Source of the DNA: Actinomadura rupiterrae
GTDB lineage: Bacteria > Actinomycetota > Actinomycetes > Streptosporangiales > Streptosporangiaceae
Reading direction: 5' to 3'
Length of the DNA stretch: 64,000 nucleotides
Assembly: GCF_024172125.1 (NCBI RefSeq)
Contig: NZ_JAMZEA010000010.1
Location: 310,001 to 374,000 of the forward strand
Shown piece by piece: positions 61,952-64,000 of the stretch. The notes under the pieces are model-generated. The model was not told where the DNA came from, did not search any database, and worked only from the letters and a program-made list of their open reading frames with translations. Position numbers and translations under genes: made by a program. The number at the start of each line of letters is the position of its first letter. Within the stretch, counting starts at the first letter, position 1.

Positions 61952-62410
61952 TCAGCCGCCCTGCCCGTCCTGCCCGCCGTCCTGCCGGGTGTTCTGCCGT
62001 TTCTCCTGCCGGACGTCGTGCCGGCCCTCGGCGACCGCCGCGTGGATCTCCTGGGTGAGCCTGTGGACGATCTCGGTCACCTGGGTGTTGTGCCGCAGCT
62101 CCAGCTCCTGCGCCTCGTAGTCGTGGTCGGCCTTGCGGCGGGCGAACTCGGCCTGCCGGTTCTGGCCGATCATCACGAACGTGGACAGGAAGATCGCCTC
62201 CAGCGACACGATCAGTGTCAGCGTCTGCCACGGGCTCTTCTCGAAGAAGACCATCCAGACGGCGAACAGCGCCGCGTGGATGTAGACGAACATCATCGAG
62301 CCGGCGAACCGGGTGATCAGGTCGGCGACCCGCAGCTGGAGGTCGGCGGCCCGCTCCTTCTCGACGTCCAGCCGGGCGGGGTGCCCGGCCGGTGAGTCCT
62401 TGGTTCCCAT
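61952..62410 (-). CDS. DUF1003 membrane protein
   Basis: 152 residues starting MGTKDSPAGHPARLDVEKER, with GAGGAAGG upstream. Two spans: SMMFVYIHAALFAVWMVFFE and TLIVSLEAIFLSTFVMIGQN, followed by a long basic coiled tail (ELELRHNTQVTEIVHRLTQE) facing the cytosol. The DUF1003 pattern FxxSxxF..N..LS..A is present. Function unknown. The last 25 residues are Gln/Gly/Asp-rich. Confidence 0.9.
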   Translation of the reverse strand: MGTKDSPAGHPARLDVEKERAADLQLRVADLITRFAGSMMFVYIHAALFAVWMVFFEKSPWQTLTLIVSLEAIFLSTFVMIGQNRQAEFARRKADHDYEAQELELRHNTQVTEIVHRLTQEIHAAVAEGRHDVRQEKRQNTRQDGGQDGQGG

Positions 62411-62775
62411 CGGCCCACGGCCTTCCTCGCGACGGCTTGATCGGCCCCTCACCGTAGGAGCCCGGGCCGCCCGCGGGCAATGGGAAGGCCCGCCCGCGGG
62501 CCGTGGGGAGGGCGGTGCCGGGCGGGCCGGGCGGCCTCCGGGGCAGGACGGGCGGAGCGGGACGAGTCGGGCGCGGCGGAAGTTCGCCCGGACGAGGTTT
62601 CGGTCCGTGGCCTGATCCGGCCACCGCCAGACCTTGCGCCGCGGCCGGCGGCATGGTCCGGGATGCGGCCGTGCTGGTGGGGTGCGGAGGGGCCGGGACG
62701 CGGACCAAGGACGATCTACGCGTTCACCAAGGGAAGGGCTCGGGGACGTCCGGATGAGCCCTGGAGAAAGTAAAA
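62411..62775. other. 365-base gap, no gene
   Basis: GC-rich leader of the DUF1003 gene; open frames are artefacts of base composition. It has no Shine-Dalgarno site, hairpin or repeat that I can defend, except that it ends in the terminator of the next minus-strand gene. Confidence 0.45.
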
Positions 62776-62816
62776 GCGACGCCGGGTGGATACGGGGGCA
62801 ATCCACCCGGCGTCGC
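62776..62816 (-). terminator. Strong Rho-independent terminator
   Basis: Perfect 16-base arms at 62776-62791 and 62801-62816 with a 9-base loop. On the minus strand the hairpin is followed by TTTTACTTTC, a proper T-run, so it ends the DUF3099 gene transcript. A second, 9-base hairpin (CGGTGTTCC/GGAACACCG, 62822-62850) lies between it and the gene. Confidence 0.85.
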
Positions 62817-62928
62817 ATCATCGGTGTTCCGACGGGGGCCCGGAACACCGGCACGGGCGCCCCGACGGGGGACCAGAGCGCCGGAACAAATCGTACACCG
62901 AAACCCCCGGGCCCGAGTCAAGAGAATG

Positions 62929-63282
62929 TCACGACCCGATTTCTGGTCCATGTCCGGAAATCTCTTTCCGGTCCGGGCCTTCCGGGCTGTCGAAGCGGGC
63001 CCGGGACACCGGCTCGCGGCCCCCGTTGGCGACCACGACGCTGATGTAGGGCAGGAACAGAGCGCCCACCACGAACAGGCCCACCACCCACAGCGGCGCA
63101 CCGGCCATCCCGCTGAAGACCGCGCCGAGGAAGCAGACCGTGCGGATCCCCATCGACAGCAGGTACCGCTTCTGCCGCCGGTTGATGTCCTCGGACAGCG
63201 GGCGGGGCGCGTTGGTGACCGTGTACACCACCTGGTCACCGCGATGCTGCCGGACGTGCCCGTGCTGGTGCTTGGCCTTCAC
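62929..63282 (-). CDS. DUF3099 membrane protein
   Basis: 117 residues from GTG. After a His-rich start (KAKHQHGHVRQHRGD) and LSEDINRRQKRYLLSMGIRT come two spans (TVCFLGAVFSGMAGAPLWVV and LFVVGALFLPYISVVVA). This is the DUF3099 layout, common in actinobacteria, function unknown. The His-rich lead could bind metal. It has its own strong terminator. Confidence 0.9.
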   Translation of the reverse strand: MKAKHQHGHVRQHRGDQVVYTVTNAPRPLSEDINRRQKRYLLSMGIRTVCFLGAVFSGMAGAPLWVVGLFVVGALFLPYISVVVANGGREPVSRARFDSPEGPDRKEISGHGPEIGS

Positions 63283-63624
63283 AATTCAACGGTAGTCCCC
63301 CAGGTGGCGATCGACGACACCAGGTAGGGCAAACCTTCTGGCCGGTCCCGGTAGGGCCCGAACGTCCCGGAGCTGGCCCCTGGACGTCCCGGAAGCGGGC
63401 CCCGGACGTCCCGGAGGAGTCCCGAAGGGGTCCCGAGGCGTCCGGAAGCATCCCGGATGCTCCTGGGACGTCCTGAGAAGCCCGGAGCGCGGCGCGGTGG
63501 GCGGAACCCGGCCCGGTTTCCGCCCGCCGGCACCGACGCCGCACAAGGCCGCCTGGGCGCCCGCCCGCCTCCAGACGCCCGCAGAGCCCGCCCGCCTCCA
63601 AGCGCCCGCGAGCCGCCCGCCCGC
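63283..63624. other. 342-base gap with degenerate GACGTCCCGGA repeats
   Basis: Copies of GGACGTCCCGGA and related GTCCCGAAGG units are spaced unevenly at 63365-63480, about seven in all. No gene is visible. It may be a minisatellite of the type seen elsewhere. Confidence 0.5.
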
Positions 63625-64000
63625 TCAGGAGGCCTGGGAGACCGTGGACATGTTGAAGTCCGGCACCCGCACCGCCGGCATCGCCGAGCGCTGGAAGTAG
63701 TCCGACCACTCCCGCGCCAGCGTCGGACGCGTCGCGCCGACCTCGGTGAGGCGGCCGAGCAGGTCCACCGGGCTCTCGTTGAACCGGAAGTTGTTCACCG
63801 CGCCGACGACCTCGCCGTCCTCGACCAGGTAGACGCCGTCGCGGGTGAGGCCGGTCAGCAGCAGCGACTGCGGGTCGACCTCGCGGATGTACCACAGGCA
63901 GGTCAGCAGCAGCCCGCGGCCGGTGCGCGCGACCATGTCGTCCAGCGACGCGTCGGCGCCCTCCGGGCCGGTCATCAGCAGGTTGTCCACCGCCGGGGTG
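63625..64000 (-). CDS. PmbA/TldD-family metalloprotease, C-terminal part
   Basis: The frame is open to the window edge, so only the last 125 residues are seen. They read SLDDMVARTGRGLLLTCLWY, IREVDPQSLLLTGLTRDGVY, then LVEDGEVVGAVNNFRFNESP, ending in QRSAMPAVRVPDFNMSTVSQ. This fits the C-terminal domain of TldD/PmbA-type proteins, which process peptides such as modified antibiotics or antitoxins. TldD and PmbA usually work as a pair; a partner would be to the right. The N-terminal part is outside the window. Confidence 0.85.
   Translation of the reverse strand, partial: TPAVDNLLMTGPEGADASLDDMVARTGRGLLLTCLWYIREVDPQSLLLTGLTRDGVYLVEDGEVVGAVNNFRFNESPVDLLGRLTEVGATRPTLAREWSDYFQRSAMPAVRVPDFNMSTVSQAS

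Overview
The window is one contiguous stretch of very GC-rich DNA. It carries many regulator/target pairs, GTG starts, four-base stop/start overlaps, an Lsr2 nucleoid protein, ECF sigma factors, several drug-efflux-type MFS pumps and a TAT-exported phospholipase C. This is the signature of a filamentous actinomycete. An Actinomadura-like member of the Streptosporangiales is my best guess, but that is inference from gene content only. About 58 coding regions, one tRNA and a set of operators, terminators and minisatellites can be supported. No rRNA, prophage, insertion sequence, CRISPR array or large biosynthetic cluster is visible.

Layout. 0-10 kb: exported phospholipase C; PadR regulator; a hydrolase and a FAD monooxygenase read from a leaderless-looking promoter; Lsr2; an ECF42-type sigma factor with its DGPF partner and an MFS pump; a secreted CHAP protein. 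10-20 kb: a large LuxR-ATPase regulator, then small regulator/target pairs (MarR/MBL, MarR with a broken MFS gene, XRE/MFS, TetR/oxidoreductase), each with palindromes at the promoters. 20-32 kb: selenocysteine tRNA, two acyl-CoA ligases, an MFS/MarR pair, then selA-selB and an ArsR-glyoxalase pair. 32-37 kb: a 680-base stretch without a gene, a secreted protein, a lone LAGLIDADG endonuclease, the RNA ligase rtcB coupled to an unknown gene, and a MerR regulator. 38-45.5 kb: moaA, a DUF3467-like protein and a MobA fusion, then an MFS pump and a molybdopterin oxidoreductase of the FdhF/YdeP type. 45.5-52 kb: kynurenine 3-monooxygenase and tryptophan dioxygenase, an ECF sigma factor with a membrane partner, purC, a methylenetetrahydrofolate-reductase-like protein and a MarR. 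52-64 kb: B12-dependent fused isobutyryl-CoA mutase with a cobalamin-binding protein, a TerD-like protein, TetR/acyl-CoA dehydrogenase, a cation antiporter, two small membrane proteins and the C-terminal end of a PmbA/TldD protein.

How the genes connect. tRNA-Sec, selA and selB form the selenocysteine insertion machinery. moaA, MobA and the FdhF-like enzyme form a molybdenum-cofactor set, although the FdhF-like enzyme carries cysteine where true formate dehydrogenases carry selenocysteine. The acyl-CoA ligases, acyl-CoA dehydrogenase, propionyl-CoA-type synthetase and IcmF point to fatty-acid, branched-chain and propionate metabolism.

The most unusual signals are five: (1) a repeat-built insertion of about 150 residues inside SelA, echoed by low-complexity insertions or tails in three other enzymes or regulators and by noncoding minisatellites; (2) rtcB coupled to an uncharacterised gene beside a lone homing-type endonuclease; (3) a good match to the ECF42 promoter in front of the MFS gene; (4) a perfect 32-base palindrome at a MarR promoter; (5) a promoter that would start transcription exactly at an ATG and contains a palindromic operator.
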